Below, piece by piece: positions 24,488 through 31,441 of a DNA stretch of 64,000 nt (position 1 is the stretch's first letter; each line of letters opens with the position of its first letter). The position numbers and the translations under genes were made by a program. Under the pieces are notes generated by a model. It was not told where the DNA came from. It ran no database searches and saw nothing but the letters and a program-made list of their open reading frames with translations. The stretch is from an uncultured Burkholderiaceae bacterium (GTDB lineage Bacteria; Pseudomonadota; Gammaproteobacteria; Burkholderiales; Burkholderiaceae_F): assembly GCA_944390675.1 (NCBI GenBank), contig CALXQR010000002.1, positions 62,001-126,000 on the forward strand, read 5' to 3'.

Positions 24488-24936
24488 TGAATCGAGAGTT
24501 TAAGTTAGGTCTTTTACTTGGCGCCATCGCTGCTGTAGTTATCTGCATGTTGTTTCACTGGTGGCAGATGACGGCTGTTGAGCTCACTTACCAAGAGCAG
24601 ATCAACAAAGAGAAAGACGAGGCTGCCGCTACGTCAAGAATTTTGGAGGAACAGGCTCATGCGAAAGATGTTGCGCACCAAAAAGCGATTAATGACCTTA
24701 CTGGCCGCTACAACCTGCTTAGCTCTGAGCTTGAGCGGGTGCGCTACGCAAACGCCAAGTTGCAAGCAAGTCGTAATACCGAAGCTTCCGGCAAGTGTGC
24801 TAGAGCAATCCAAAAACGAGACGACTTACTACTCCGAATGGCAGAACTTGGTCTTAGAACTTCAGAAGCTACTGACAGAAAGCAAGAAGCATTAAAGAAC
24901 TGCGTGGGGAATTATGGGAGTCTTATCGCTCGGTAA
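24484..24936 (+). CDS. i-spanin Rz (150 aa)
   Basis: Inner-membrane spanin that, with Rz1, fuses inner and outer membranes at the end of lysis. N-terminal membrane helix at residues 8-26 (LGLLLGAIAAVVICMLFHWW), then a long periplasmic helix (EQINKEKDEAAATSRILEEQ). Sits directly after the endolysin. Rz1 is encoded inside it in another frame. Confidence 0.75.
   Translation: MMNREFKLGLLLGAIAAVVICMLFHWWQMTAVELTYQEQINKEKDEAAATSRILEEQAHAKDVAHQKAINDLTGRYNLLSSELERVRYANAKLQASRNTEASGKCARAIQKRDDLLLRMAELGLRTSEATDRKQEALKNCVGNYGSLIAR
24659..24895 (+). CDS. o-spanin Rz1, nested inside Rz (78 aa)
   Basis: In the +1 frame inside Rz, as in lambda. Starts MRKMLRTKKRLMTLLAATTC after GGAGGAACAGG. The lipobox LSGC (Cys about residue 27) follows a basic N-terminus and a hydrophobic core, so the mature protein is an outer-membrane lipoprotein. 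The mature part is short and Pro/Lys/Ser-containing. Later ATGs in the same frame could also start it. Confidence 0.75.
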   Translation: MRKMLRTKKRLMTLLAATTCLALSLSGCATQTPSCKQVVIPKLPASVLEQSKNETTYYSEWQNLVLELQKLLTESKKH

Positions 24937-26821
24937 CTTCACAGGCATCTACCCGCGTCAGAGCAAGAACTACTTGCTGGACAACGCGGCGCAGGTCGCC
25001 CGCAACGTGAAACTCTTCTCAGGCGAAATCCGTCCGTGGATGAAGCCCGTGAAAGAGTACACGACGATGCAGGATGGCGTGGTAAGCATCTTCAAGATGC
25101 AAGGGCCCGGCTCCCGCGCGCAGTGGTGTGAGTTCACGACCGACACAGATGTAGTCAGAGGCCCTGTGGCTGACGCGGAAGACTTCCGCATCTACTACTC
25201 TGAAAACGGTGTCTGCAAGAAGACGAACTGGGAGCTCTGCACGGAAGGCAGTACGAGCACACCCTGTCCGAGGAACTGGCTGCACATGGGTGTCCCCGCT
25301 CCGAAAGGCAAGCTGACGCTCACGGCCGAGCGCACCATGATCGACAATGAGGATGGTACGGAGCAGATTTACGACGCAGACAACACCGAAAACCGTGTGT
25401 ACGTCTACACCTACGTGTCGACCTTCGGCGCAGTGAAAGAAGAGTCCGCTCCGAGCGATCCGGCTGACGTGGTGTGTGATATCGAAGGTAAGCCTGTTAA
25501 AGTCAGCGGCTTTGTCGATCCCCCGACCGACCACTACAACATCACGGCTATCCGCCTGTACCGTGTGGTTACGGGTTCTTCCACGGCGACCTACATGCTG
25601 GTGGACGAGTTCGAGCTGGTTAACCACCAGTTCCCCTCTTCCGGCACGAGCTTGATGGAAGTGACGTGGACGGACAGCACGTACGAAGACAACATCAACG
25701 TCGCCGACCTTGGCAAAGAGCTTGACACGCTGAACTTCACCGAGCCGCCTGAAGGCTTGCGCGGACTCGTGTCCATGCCTAACGGTTTCTTGGCCGGGTT
25801 CACCTATAACCAAGTGTGGTTCTCTGAGCCCTACTTGCCGTACGCGTGGCCTGCCGACTACATGCTAACGGTTGACAGCCAGATTGTTGGTCTTGGTGTT
25901 TACGGCTCGACCTTGGTGGTCTGCACCGAAGCGCAGCCCTACACGATTTCCGGCACGCACCCGTCGGCCATGGCTCAGGAAAAGCAGCCGATGAATCAGC
26001 CGTGCGTGTCCAAAGCCAGTATCGCTTACGACCAGTATGGTGTGCTTTACGCCTCACCCCACGGCATTGTGGCGTTGGCGGGCGGCCAGATGGACGTCTT
26101 CACCCGTCCGTTGATTACACGTGACGAGTGGCAGACCTACAGCCCGTCTCTGATGGTCTCTGCGATGTACAACAACATGTACATGGCGAGCTACCACACC
26201 GGCAACGTCCGAGGCATTTTGGTTATCTCCCGCGGCGACACGCCTGCGATGGTTGACTTGGACTTCTCTCCGACGACGATGCACATCGAGCACGGCACAG
26301 GCACGTTGTACTGCCTCAACTCCGTCGACCACTGTGTGTATCAGATGGACGCGAGCCCGATCAATCCGATGACGTACGAGTGGAAGAGTAAGCAGTTCCA
26401 GTACAACCAGCGGCAGACGTTCACCTGCGCGAAGGTTGTGGGTGACTTTGTTGACAACTCGGACATTGTCGCGTGGCGTGAGCAGCGCGAAGAAATCATG
26501 GCCAACAACAAGGTTGTCTGGCAGGAAAACGCAGGCACCGATAAAGGTCTTGAAGGCGCTGTGATGGCCAGAGGCATGCTCGGCATGTGTGTGAACGGTT
26601 CACTTTTGCAGTACGTGCCTGAAGAAGCTGACTTGAGAAACGCGACGATCACGTTCTTCGCGGATGACCAAGAGTTCTACTCCAAGGTGCTGAGAAACGA
26701 GATGAGCTTCCGCATACCGGCTGAAACCGGGTATCGCTGGGAAGTGCGTATCGCAGGGAACATCAACATTAAGAAGATCGTCATGGCGACTTCGATGGAC
26801 GAAATGAAGGCGGCAACCTGA
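24914..26821 (+). CDS. large tail/virion structural protein (635 aa)
   Basis: Opens GNFTGIYPRQSKNYLLDNAA and LFSGEIRPWMKPV, an N-terminal pattern recurring in structural proteins of short-tailed phages of this kind. The rest is beta-rich with repeated aromatic and Gly-rich turns (LVSMPNGFLAGFTYNQVWFS, YGVLYASPHGIVALAGGQMD), suggesting a propeller or tail-nozzle fold comparable to T7 gp12. Begins inside the end of Rz. Structural role is likely; the exact part is not certain. Confidence 0.65.
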   Translation: MGVLSLGNFTGIYPRQSKNYLLDNAAQVARNVKLFSGEIRPWMKPVKEYTTMQDGVVSIFKMQGPGSRAQWCEFTTDTDVVRGPVADAEDFRIYYSENGVCKKTNWELCTEGSTSTPCPRNWLHMGVPAPKGKLTLTAERTMIDNEDGTEQIYDADNTENRVYVYTYVSTFGAVKEESAPSDPADVVCDIEGKPVKVSGFVDPPTDHYNITAIRLYRVVTGSSTATYMLVDEFELVNHQFPSSGTSLMEVTWTDSTYEDNINVADLGKELDTLNFTEPPEGLRGLVSMPNGFLAGFTYNQVWFSEPYLPYAWPADYMLTVDSQIVGLGVYGSTLVVCTEAQPYTISGTHPSAMAQEKQPMNQPCVSKASIAYDQYGVLYASPHGIVALAGGQMDVFTRPLITRDEWQTYSPSLMVSAMYNNMYMASYHTGNVRGILVISRGDTPAMVDLDFSPTTMHIEHGTGTLYCLNSVDHCVYQMDASPINPMTYEWKSKQFQYNQRQTFTCAKVVGDFVDNSDIVAWREQREEIMANNKVVWQENAGTDKGLEGAVMARGMLGMCVNGSLLQYVPEEADLRNATITFFADDQEFYSKVLRNEMSFRIPAETGYRWEVRIAGNINIKKIVMATSMDEMKAAT

Positions 26822-27051
26822 TGGCAAAGAACGACGGACGCAAACCTTCAGTGATTTTGACGGGCATCCCGTATGAAACAGCGCGGGTGCTTAGGCCGGT
26901 GAAGACGACACTCGACATGATTACCGGCGCCGTCAACATCAACAATGAGCTGATAGGCCTCAAAAAAGGCGCCTCCACAGATGAAGTGGTGGAAAAGATT
27001 AACGAGATTATCAGGCGGCTGAACGCCTCCGGAGGAGACCATGTTCAATAG
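26821..27051 (+). CDS. hypothetical phage protein (76 aa)
   Basis: One-base overlap with the structural gene upstream. Short helical protein (VNINNELIGLKKGASTDEVV, EKINEIIRRLNASGG). Probably a small virion or fibre-connector protein; no family recognised. Confidence 0.55.
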   Translation: MAKNDGRKPSVILTGIPYETARVLRPVKTTLDMITGAVNINNELIGLKKGASTDEVVEKINEIIRRLNASGGDHVQ

Positions 27052-27388
27052 ATACGACTGGGTAGTCGATGCGGGCTCGGACGCTGAGCGCATTTTCCGT
27101 GTGCTTGACGGCGATTATCAGCCGCTGAGCTTAACGGGTTACACTGCGCGCATGCAGGTTCGCCCGTATATGAGCTCCTCCACTGTTACGGATGATCTGA
27201 CGACAGAGAACGGACGGATTGTCATTGAAGACGTCGGTCGGGTTCATGTGTACCTGACGCACGAAGCGACAGCTCAGTACAAGTTTGATGAGGGTGTGTA
27301 CGACATTGAGATTGTGGCCGGCAATGGGGATGTGACACGTATTGTAGGCGGACGGATCATCGTCCGTAAGGAGGTTACTCGTGAGTAG
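27041..27388 (+). CDS. tail fibre-associated beta-sandwich protein (115 aa)
   Basis: Short beta-rich protein: FRVLDGDYQPLSLTGYTARM, then VTDDLTTENGRIVIEDVGRV and YDIEIVAGNGDVTRIVGGRI. This layout is like baseplate/fibre upper-domain proteins (BppU-like N-terminal domain) seen beside fibre genes. It overlaps the preceding gene by 11 bases and the fibre gene by 8. Confidence 0.6.
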   Translation: MFNRYDWVVDAGSDAERIFRVLDGDYQPLSLTGYTARMQVRPYMSSSTVTDDLTTENGRIVIEDVGRVHVYLTHEATAQYKFDEGVYDIEIVAGNGDVTRIVGGRIIVRKEVTRE

Positions 27389-29141
27389 AACCGTTGTGCA
27401 GACTTTTCCGGTCATTGACACGCGCGTGATCGAAGTCGAAGTTCCCGGCATTCAGGGTCCGAAAGGTCCGATGGGCGACCTGACGCCTGAAGCCGAGGCA
27501 GTCCGAACGGAGATCGATCAGGCAAAGACCGACGCGCAGACAGCCGCGACGCAGGCCGCAGGCTCCGCTGAAGCTGCTGAGACCAGCGCAGAGAACGCCG
27601 AGCAGGCGTACCAAGACACGCTTACTGCGAAAAGTGATGCTTTGTCCGCGATCCAAGAAGAAGCCGACAAACAGCTTGGCCTTATCGAAGACAAAGGCGA
27701 AGAGCAGACAGCCGCTGTGCAGTCTGAAGGCAATACCGCAGTAACCGGCGTGCAGATTGAGGCCGGCAAGCAGATTGATCGCATCCAGAAAGAAGGCACG
27801 AAGCAGGTCAACCTGACGATACAGTACGCGACGCAGGCCGGTGAGTCCGCCGCTGCGGCTAAGGTGTCCGAGGACAACGCCAAGGCTTCCGAGACCGCCG
27901 CCAAGACATCTGAAGACAACGCGAAAGAATCCGAAACGAATGCCAAGACTTCCGAAGAAACAGCGACGGCAGCCTCGGATGCGGCCGTCGAAGCGAAAGG
28001 TTCCGCTTTAGCCGCTCAGGCAGCAGCTGAGGCAGCACAAGAAGCCGCAGAAGATGCAAGAGACCGCTGCGCTGAGATCGAAATCAACATCGGCTCCCCT
28101 CTTGGCAAGCAAGAAGCCGCCGAGACCTACGCGACGAAAGTCGAGCTGACGAACGGTTTGGCTCAAAAGTCTGACACGACTCACACGCACACCCATACCG
28201 GCATCACGGATTGGGACACGGAGCTTGCAAAGAAGTCCGACGTGGGCCACGGTCACGAGATTGCTGACGTCGAAGGTCTGCAGACAGCCTTGGACTCGAA
28301 GCAAGGCACGGGCGACTACGCTACAAATACTGCTTTGGAAACGGGTCTTGCAGGTAAATCCGATGTCGGGCACGGACACGTTATCGCAGACGTCGAAAAC
28401 CTTCAGACGACCTTGGATGGCAAGCAGGCTGTGGGCGACTACGCGACGAATACTGCGCTTACAGCGGGTTTGGCTCAGAAGTCCGATACGACGCACACGC
28501 ACACCCACGACGGCATCACTGACTGGGATTCGCAGACAGCTAACTATTGGAGCACAGTTAGGAGCCTGACAGGGGCAATTCCCGACACGGGCTCAATGGG
28601 CTGGTCGACACTTTGGTCAGGCACAGTCGGTGACGATGCTGTGACAACCGGTTTGTCCGTAGAAATTAACGAAGGCGACCCGACGTTGACACTTCAGGCT
28701 AAGCGAGGTGTGGAATACGGCCAGATTGTATTAAGCAAGAGCGACATTAAGCTGCAAACCGGCCAAGGCAAGGAGTTGTCAGTTAACTCGCTGATGACGA
28801 CGGTGGGCAACCTGTCGACGACCTACGCTCCCCTTTCGCACAGCCACGAGATCGCTGATCTGCCGAAGGCAAGCGAGACGGATGCGACGACAGGCACGGA
28901 TGATACTAAAGTTATGACGCCGCTTGTGACGAAGGCCGCGATTTTAGCTTTAGCCCCCGCTCCTGACCTGACGCCTTATGCGACGGTCGAAGCGCTGAAC
29001 ACGCTGCAGTCTACTGTGACGTCGCTGCAGTCGACGGTTAACACGATCAATAGCAACTATATGCCGAAGTCCGGCGGTACGTTCACCGGCGCGGTGACTG
29101 TACAAGGCCAGATTAAAGGCACGAGCTTTAGAGTCGGTTAA
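27381..29141 (+). CDS. tail fibre protein (586 aa)
   Basis: N-terminal ~30 residues include GIQGPKGPMGD, then an Ala/Glu/Thr-rich coiled coil (residues about 35-240). After that come four repeat blocks of the type LAQKSDTTHTHTHTGITDWD / KSDVGHGHEIADVEGLQTAL, with His-x-His runs that may bind metal in a trimer. The end (YMPKSGGTFTGAVTVQGQIK) is a shaft motif, and the protein stops a few residues later, so the receptor-binding tip is not in this polypeptide. The four tip-like cassettes follow at once. Confidence 0.8.
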   Translation: MSRTVVQTFPVIDTRVIEVEVPGIQGPKGPMGDLTPEAEAVRTEIDQAKTDAQTAATQAAGSAEAAETSAENAEQAYQDTLTAKSDALSAIQEEADKQLGLIEDKGEEQTAAVQSEGNTAVTGVQIEAGKQIDRIQKEGTKQVNLTIQYATQAGESAAAAKVSEDNAKASETAAKTSEDNAKESETNAKTSEETATAASDAAVEAKGSALAAQAAAEAAQEAAEDARDRCAEIEINIGSPLGKQEAAETYATKVELTNGLAQKSDTTHTHTHTGITDWDTELAKKSDVGHGHEIADVEGLQTALDSKQGTGDYATNTALETGLAGKSDVGHGHVIADVENLQTTLDGKQAVGDYATNTALTAGLAQKSDTTHTHTHDGITDWDSQTANYWSTVRSLTGAIPDTGSMGWSTLWSGTVGDDAVTTGLSVEINEGDPTLTLQAKRGVEYGQIVLSKSDIKLQTGQGKELSVNSLMTTVGNLSTTYAPLSHSHEIADLPKASETDATTGTDDTKVMTPLVTKAAILALAPAPDLTPYATVEALNTLQSTVTSLQSTVNTINSNYMPKSGGTFTGAVTVQGQIKGTSFRVG

Positions 29142-29159
29142 CCTTGTAAGCGTAATATT

Positions 29160-29180
29160 TTGTAGGTTTAATGATATAAT
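29160..29180 (+). promoter_or_regulatory. TATAAT promoter candidate before cassette 1
   Basis: TGATATAAT (-10 at 29175-29180) lies 22 bases before the first cassette, preceded by TTTTGTAGGTTTAA. A good -35 is missing. The block resembles those at 18876-18899 and 31965-31989 (T-TA-x-TTT-A-G-TA-AAT), so it may use a phage-specific activator or simply be a weak promoter. Confidence 0.4.
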
Positions 29181-29201
29181 TTCACAAACGCGGAGTTATC
29201 A

Positions 29202-29669
29202 ATGGCAACCAATATAGTAACTTCTGATGGAAAGGATTTAGACAGCCGTTATCTCGGGATATCAGCTAAAGCTGCAAGCGCGACAGTGGCTGATTCGGCT
29301 AACAGCATCGCATATACGAAGGTATCTGGTCGCCCTTCTGGATTGTCATTTGGCGGAACGTATTCGTATAACAACACGACAGCGTATGGCACTGTGTCAT
29401 TAACTTTTACAGCGCCTAACAACATTGTTGGCAATGTGTCAGCCTTTAATGAGAGTTCCCATGAATACGACGACCTTACTCTGACTTTTGTTGTTAATGG
29501 GAAAACTTTAGTGAACAAAAAGACCGGAGAAGGAAAAGTTTCCTCCGGCACGTTTACAAATGTGTTTTTGAAGAAAGGCCAGACAATGAAGGTTACCGGC
29601 ACTAACGGCAGCTATGGTTCCGGGCGAGTAAACATAGTTTTTAGTGGTGCTATTTGGGCATTTTCTTAA
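29202..29669 (+). CDS. tail-tip cassette 1 (155 aa)
   Basis: First of four paralogous short proteins. The N-terminal block NIVTSDGKDLDSRYLGISAKAASATVADSAN (shared, residues 4-34; see also the next three cassettes) probably attaches to the fibre. The C-terminal ~115 residues are all-beta (YGTVSLTFTAPNNIVGNVSA, KKGQTMKVTGTNGSYGSG) and differ from the other cassettes, like an exchangeable receptor-binding domain. Unlike cassettes 2-4 it has no poly-G leader, and has its own candidate promoter and GGAG site. Confidence 0.7.
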   Translation: MATNIVTSDGKDLDSRYLGISAKAASATVADSANSIAYTKVSGRPSGLSFGGTYSYNNTTAYGTVSLTFTAPNNIVGNVSAFNESSHEYDDLTLTFVVNGKTLVNKKTGEGKVSSGTFTNVFLKKGQTMKVTGTNGSYGSGRVNIVFSGAIWAFS

Positions 29670-29679
29670 GAGGTTATCA

Positions 29680-30129
29680 ATGACATATTTTTATCGCAAA
29701 CACGACGACGGCTCCGTGATGGATTGGTCCACGGAAAGCTACACCGAGGACTGCTTGGAGACGGAAAAAGATATCGTTCAAGCTTGGGACGGCGCTTACT
29801 ACTTGGAAGACGAAGTGCCGGAGATGCCTCCCGAAGTAGCTGCAGCCAAGGCTTTGGAAGAAGCTAAGGAAGAGCGAGCTGACATCGTTAGCAAGATTAA
29901 GGTAACTGTCGACGGCATGGAGTTTGACGGTGACGAGATCGCCCAGACGCGTATGGGGCGTACGATTGCCGCTGCCGTGGCTTTGGGCGTGGACCTTGAC
30001 ACCTACACGCAAACGTGGGTGTTGGCCGACAATACCGTGGCCAATCCGACGATTAAGCAACTTGCTGAAGCCTTGAAGCTCGCCGGTGAAGCTCAGACCG
30101 ATGCTTGGACGGTTCCGTACACGGCATGA
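29680..30129 (+). CDS. DUF4376-type tail-fibre assembly-like protein (149 aa)
   Basis: Starts MTYFYRKHDDGSVMDWSTES. The C-terminal half (KIKVTVDGMEFDGDEIAQTR...TQTWVLADNTV...IKQLAEAL) matches the DUF4376 domain found in fibre-assembly or fibre-tip-associated proteins of many phages. It follows cassette 1 by ten bases. It may help fold or cap the fibre. Confidence 0.7.
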   Translation: MTYFYRKHDDGSVMDWSTESYTEDCLETEKDIVQAWDGAYYLEDEVPEMPPEVAAAKALEEAKEERADIVSKIKVTVDGMEFDGDEIAQTRMGRTIAAAVALGVDLDTYTQTWVLADNTVANPTIKQLAEALKLAGEAQTDAWTVPYTA

Positions 30130-30380
30130 CCCATCCAGATTATTTCCAAGTCTTAGTCGCCGTTGACCAACTGGTTAACACTCTGCTTGGCGGGTACGCT
30201 GATGAAACCTTGTCGAGCAGAGCTTGGCGACACAAGAAAGACGGCTCTCGCTCATGGCCGGCATGGATCCTCGACCATCTTTTCTTTTGGCAGGATGGCC
30301 ATTGTAAGGCGGCCTACGAGAGCGAAATTGAAAGACGACAACTCCCGCCCAGTATGCGGAAGGAGGCGACAAATGCTTAA
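30126..30380 (+). CDS. conserved small phage protein (84 aa)
   Basis: The ATG overlaps the preceding stop (ATGA). The pattern LVNTLLGGYADETLSSRAWR...LFFWQDGHCKAAYESEIERR is common to a small phage protein family found near lysis and tail genes, often misannotated as a helicase. Function unknown. Its stop (TAA, 30378-30380) overlaps the leader of cassette 2, whose ATG is at 30373. Confidence 0.65.
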   Translation: MTHPDYFQVLVAVDQLVNTLLGGYADETLSSRAWRHKKDGSRSWPAWILDHLFFWQDGHCKAAYESEIERRQLPPSMRKEATNA

Positions 30381-30441
30381 CTTGTTCACTCGGGGGGGGG
30401 GTAACAGCCTAGTCCCCGTCAAAGGGGGCTTATATGACTAG
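30373..30441 (+). CDS. poly-G leader peptide of cassette 2 (22 aa)
   Basis: AAGGAGGCGACAA precedes the ATG. Reads MLNLFTRGGGNSLVPVKGGL, then YD and TAG at 30439-30441. The G run (30392-30401) has 10 G. The TAG overlaps the start of cassette 2 (ATG at 30434, ATGACTAG). With 9 G the frame would stop at TAG 30410-30412; with 11 G at TAA. So leader length depends on the tract. Confidence 0.6.
   Translation: MLNLFTRGGGNSLVPVKGGLYD
30392..30401 (+). repeat. poly-G tract, 10 G (cassette 2 leader)
   Basis: Run of ten G inside the leader ORF, a length prone to slipped-strand mispairing. In this state the leader is in the frame that runs on to overlap the cassette start codon. Confidence 0.8.
30411..30430 (+). 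promoter_or_regulatory. hairpin before cassette 2
   Basis: AGTCCCC (30411-30417) pairs with GGGGGCT (30424-30430), a 7-bp stem with one G-U. The 3' arm holds the purine-rich site for cassette 2, 3-8 bases before its ATG. The counterparts at 30873 and 31413 keep the pairing with changed bases. Confidence 0.55.
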
Positions 30442-30814
30442 TGGTTTTGTAACCAACGACGGTAAAGATCTTGACAGTCGTTACCTTGGAATAAACGCGA
30501 AAGCTGTGTCGGCTAAAACGGCGGACACTGCTACGAAAGCTACAACGGCGACAACTGCCACTAATGTGACGAATAAAGGCGCAATTTCTAGAAATGGAAA
30601 CGCCGTGCAAGTGCAGTTTGCTGGAGCACCGCATGTTCCGTACTCCGTCCCTACAGCTGGTTTGCTTGTGGCACAAAGTGCTTATGGATTAACAGCAGGG
30701 TCTACGGTAAGGGCGTACTCCATGTTTGTAAATAAAGGCGACAAGGTTTTTACCGGAAACGCTGGTCAAGGGGAAACGATTACAGCTTACATTCTTCCGT
30801 TAAAGATTTCTTAG
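30434..30814 (+). CDS. tail-tip cassette 2 (126 aa)
   Basis: N-terminus SGFVTNDGKDLDSRYLGINA shares the anchor block. A Thr/Ala-rich linker (ATKATTATTATNVTNKGAIS) is specific to this copy; the C-terminal beta domain (YSVPTAGLLVAQSAYGLTAG...VNKGDKVFTG) follows. The start lies under the end of the leader, so translation is likely coupled to it. No independent promoter seen. Confidence 0.7.
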   Translation: MTSGFVTNDGKDLDSRYLGINAKAVSAKTADTATKATTATTATNVTNKGAISRNGNAVQVQFAGAPHVPYSVPTAGLLVAQSAYGLTAGSTVRAYSMFVNKGDKVFTGNAGQGETITAYILPLKIS

Positions 30815-30823
30815 GAGAATCGA

Positions 30824-30874
30824 ATGAAAGACTTACTTAACAACGAAATGATTCGGGGGGGGGTAAGTCCTTAG
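30824..30874 (+). CDS. poly-G leader peptide of cassette 3 (16 aa)
   Basis: Begins ATG AAA GAC TTA after AGGAG; reads MKDLLNNEMIRGGVSP and stops at TAG 30872-30874. The G run has 9 G (30855-30863). With 10 G the leader would continue as RGGGKSLASRKGGLNG to a TAG at 30901, overlapping the cassette ATG (ATGGCTAG). A second in-frame ATG lies just before the tract. Confidence 0.55.
   Translation: MKDLLNNEMIRGGVSP
30855..30863 (+). repeat. poly-G tract, 9 G (cassette 3 leader)
   Basis: Nine G; one fewer than at cassette 2. In this state the leader stops at the TAG at the base of the hairpin. Confidence 0.8.
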
Positions 30875-30892
30875 CTTCCCGAAAGGGAGGCT
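30873..30892 (+). promoter_or_regulatory. GAAA-tetraloop hairpin over cassette 3 ribosome-binding site
   Basis: AGCTTCCC-GAAA-GGGAGGCT: an 8-bp stem with a GNRA tetraloop. The 3' arm contains GGGAGG, the ribosome-binding site of the cassette starting at 30896. The leader TAG (30872-30874) lies at its 5' base. Confidence 0.6.
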
Positions 30893-30895
30893 TGA

Positions 30896-31366
30896 ATGGC
30901 TAGTGGATACGTTACTGCAGATGGCAAGGACTTGGACTCCCGTTATTTAGGGATCAATTCCAAGGCAGCGAGTGCAAAAGTGGCAGACTCTGCGAACAGT
31001 ATTTCTGGGAGTGCCGTGTACAACAAAATTGGTGTTACCGGAAGTGCCAGAGTGGCGGTTAACAAGGCATCAACCAGAACATCTGCCACAAGCATCTCAT
31101 ACACAACTTCTGCGGATGGTTATGTGACTCTTGTTTGTGCGATCACTGGATACGGGTCAAATATTAATGGCTGGAAGCTTACCCTGAAAGTTGGCAGTAG
31201 TACGAGAGCTACGCTAGAAGGAACTGCTTCCAGTGCTGTTGTATCTACTACCATAGCTGAGTTTATGAAGAAAGGCACCGCCATCCAGCTGTCATGCGAT
31301 AGGAGCAACACGAAAGATTTATCTATATCGGGTAGTGTAAGTCCGATTTCTTTTTACGCAAAATAG
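30896..31366 (+). CDS. tail-tip cassette 3 (156 aa)
   Basis: Shared block SGYVTADGKDLDSRYLGINS then KAASAKVADSANSISGSAV, close to cassettes 1 and 4. The C-terminal domain is beta-rich (VTLVCAITGYGSNINGWKLT, MKKGTAIQLSCDRSNTKDLS) and ends VSPISFYAK. Its leader is in the 9-G state, so coupling differs from cassette 2. Confidence 0.7.
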   Translation: MASGYVTADGKDLDSRYLGINSKAASAKVADSANSISGSAVYNKIGVTGSARVAVNKASTRTSATSISYTTSADGYVTLVCAITGYGSNINGWKLTLKVGSSTRATLEGTASSAVVSTTIAEFMKKGTAIQLSCDRSNTKDLSISGSVSPISFYAK

Positions 31367-31378
31367 GGAGGACTAAAT

Positions 31379-31414
31379 ATGTATAACAAATTCATCTTGG
31401 GGGGGGGTATTTAG
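31379..31414 (+). CDS. poly-G leader peptide of cassette 4 (11 aa)
   Basis: GGGAGGACTAAAT precedes the ATG. Reads MYNKFILGGGI and stops at TAG 31412-31414. The G run has 9 G (31399-31407). With 10 G the frame would read LGGGYLASSDMCGGYYG to TAG 31447-31449, overlapping the cassette start (ATGGTTAG). Confidence 0.55.
   Translation: MYNKFILGGGI
31399..31407 (+). repeat. poly-G tract, 9 G (cassette 4 leader)
   Basis: Nine G inside the leader ORF, the same state as cassette 3. Confidence 0.8.
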
Positions 31415-31438
31415 CTTCCTCTGACATGTGCGGAGGTT
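31413..31438 (+). promoter_or_regulatory. hairpin over cassette 4 ribosome-binding site
   Basis: AGCTTCC (31413-31419) pairs with GGAGGTT (31432-31438) with two G-U pairs and a 12-base loop. GGAGG is the site for the ATG at 31442. Stem position relative to the tract and the ATG is conserved with cassettes 2 and 3. Confidence 0.5.
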
Positions 31439-31441
31439 ATT

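Noticed and set aside
25019-25813. 264-codon antisense frame under the tail structural gene, and similar ones at 17,575-18,480 and 20,106-21,146
   Set aside because: Long antisense frames arise here from strongly biased codon use in abundant virion genes; no independent support.
30392-31407. G tracts as programmed frameshift sites fusing leader and cassette proteins
   Set aside because: No frame out of the tract leads directly into any cassette frame without a stop, so fusion proteins are excluded; coupling is the better reading.
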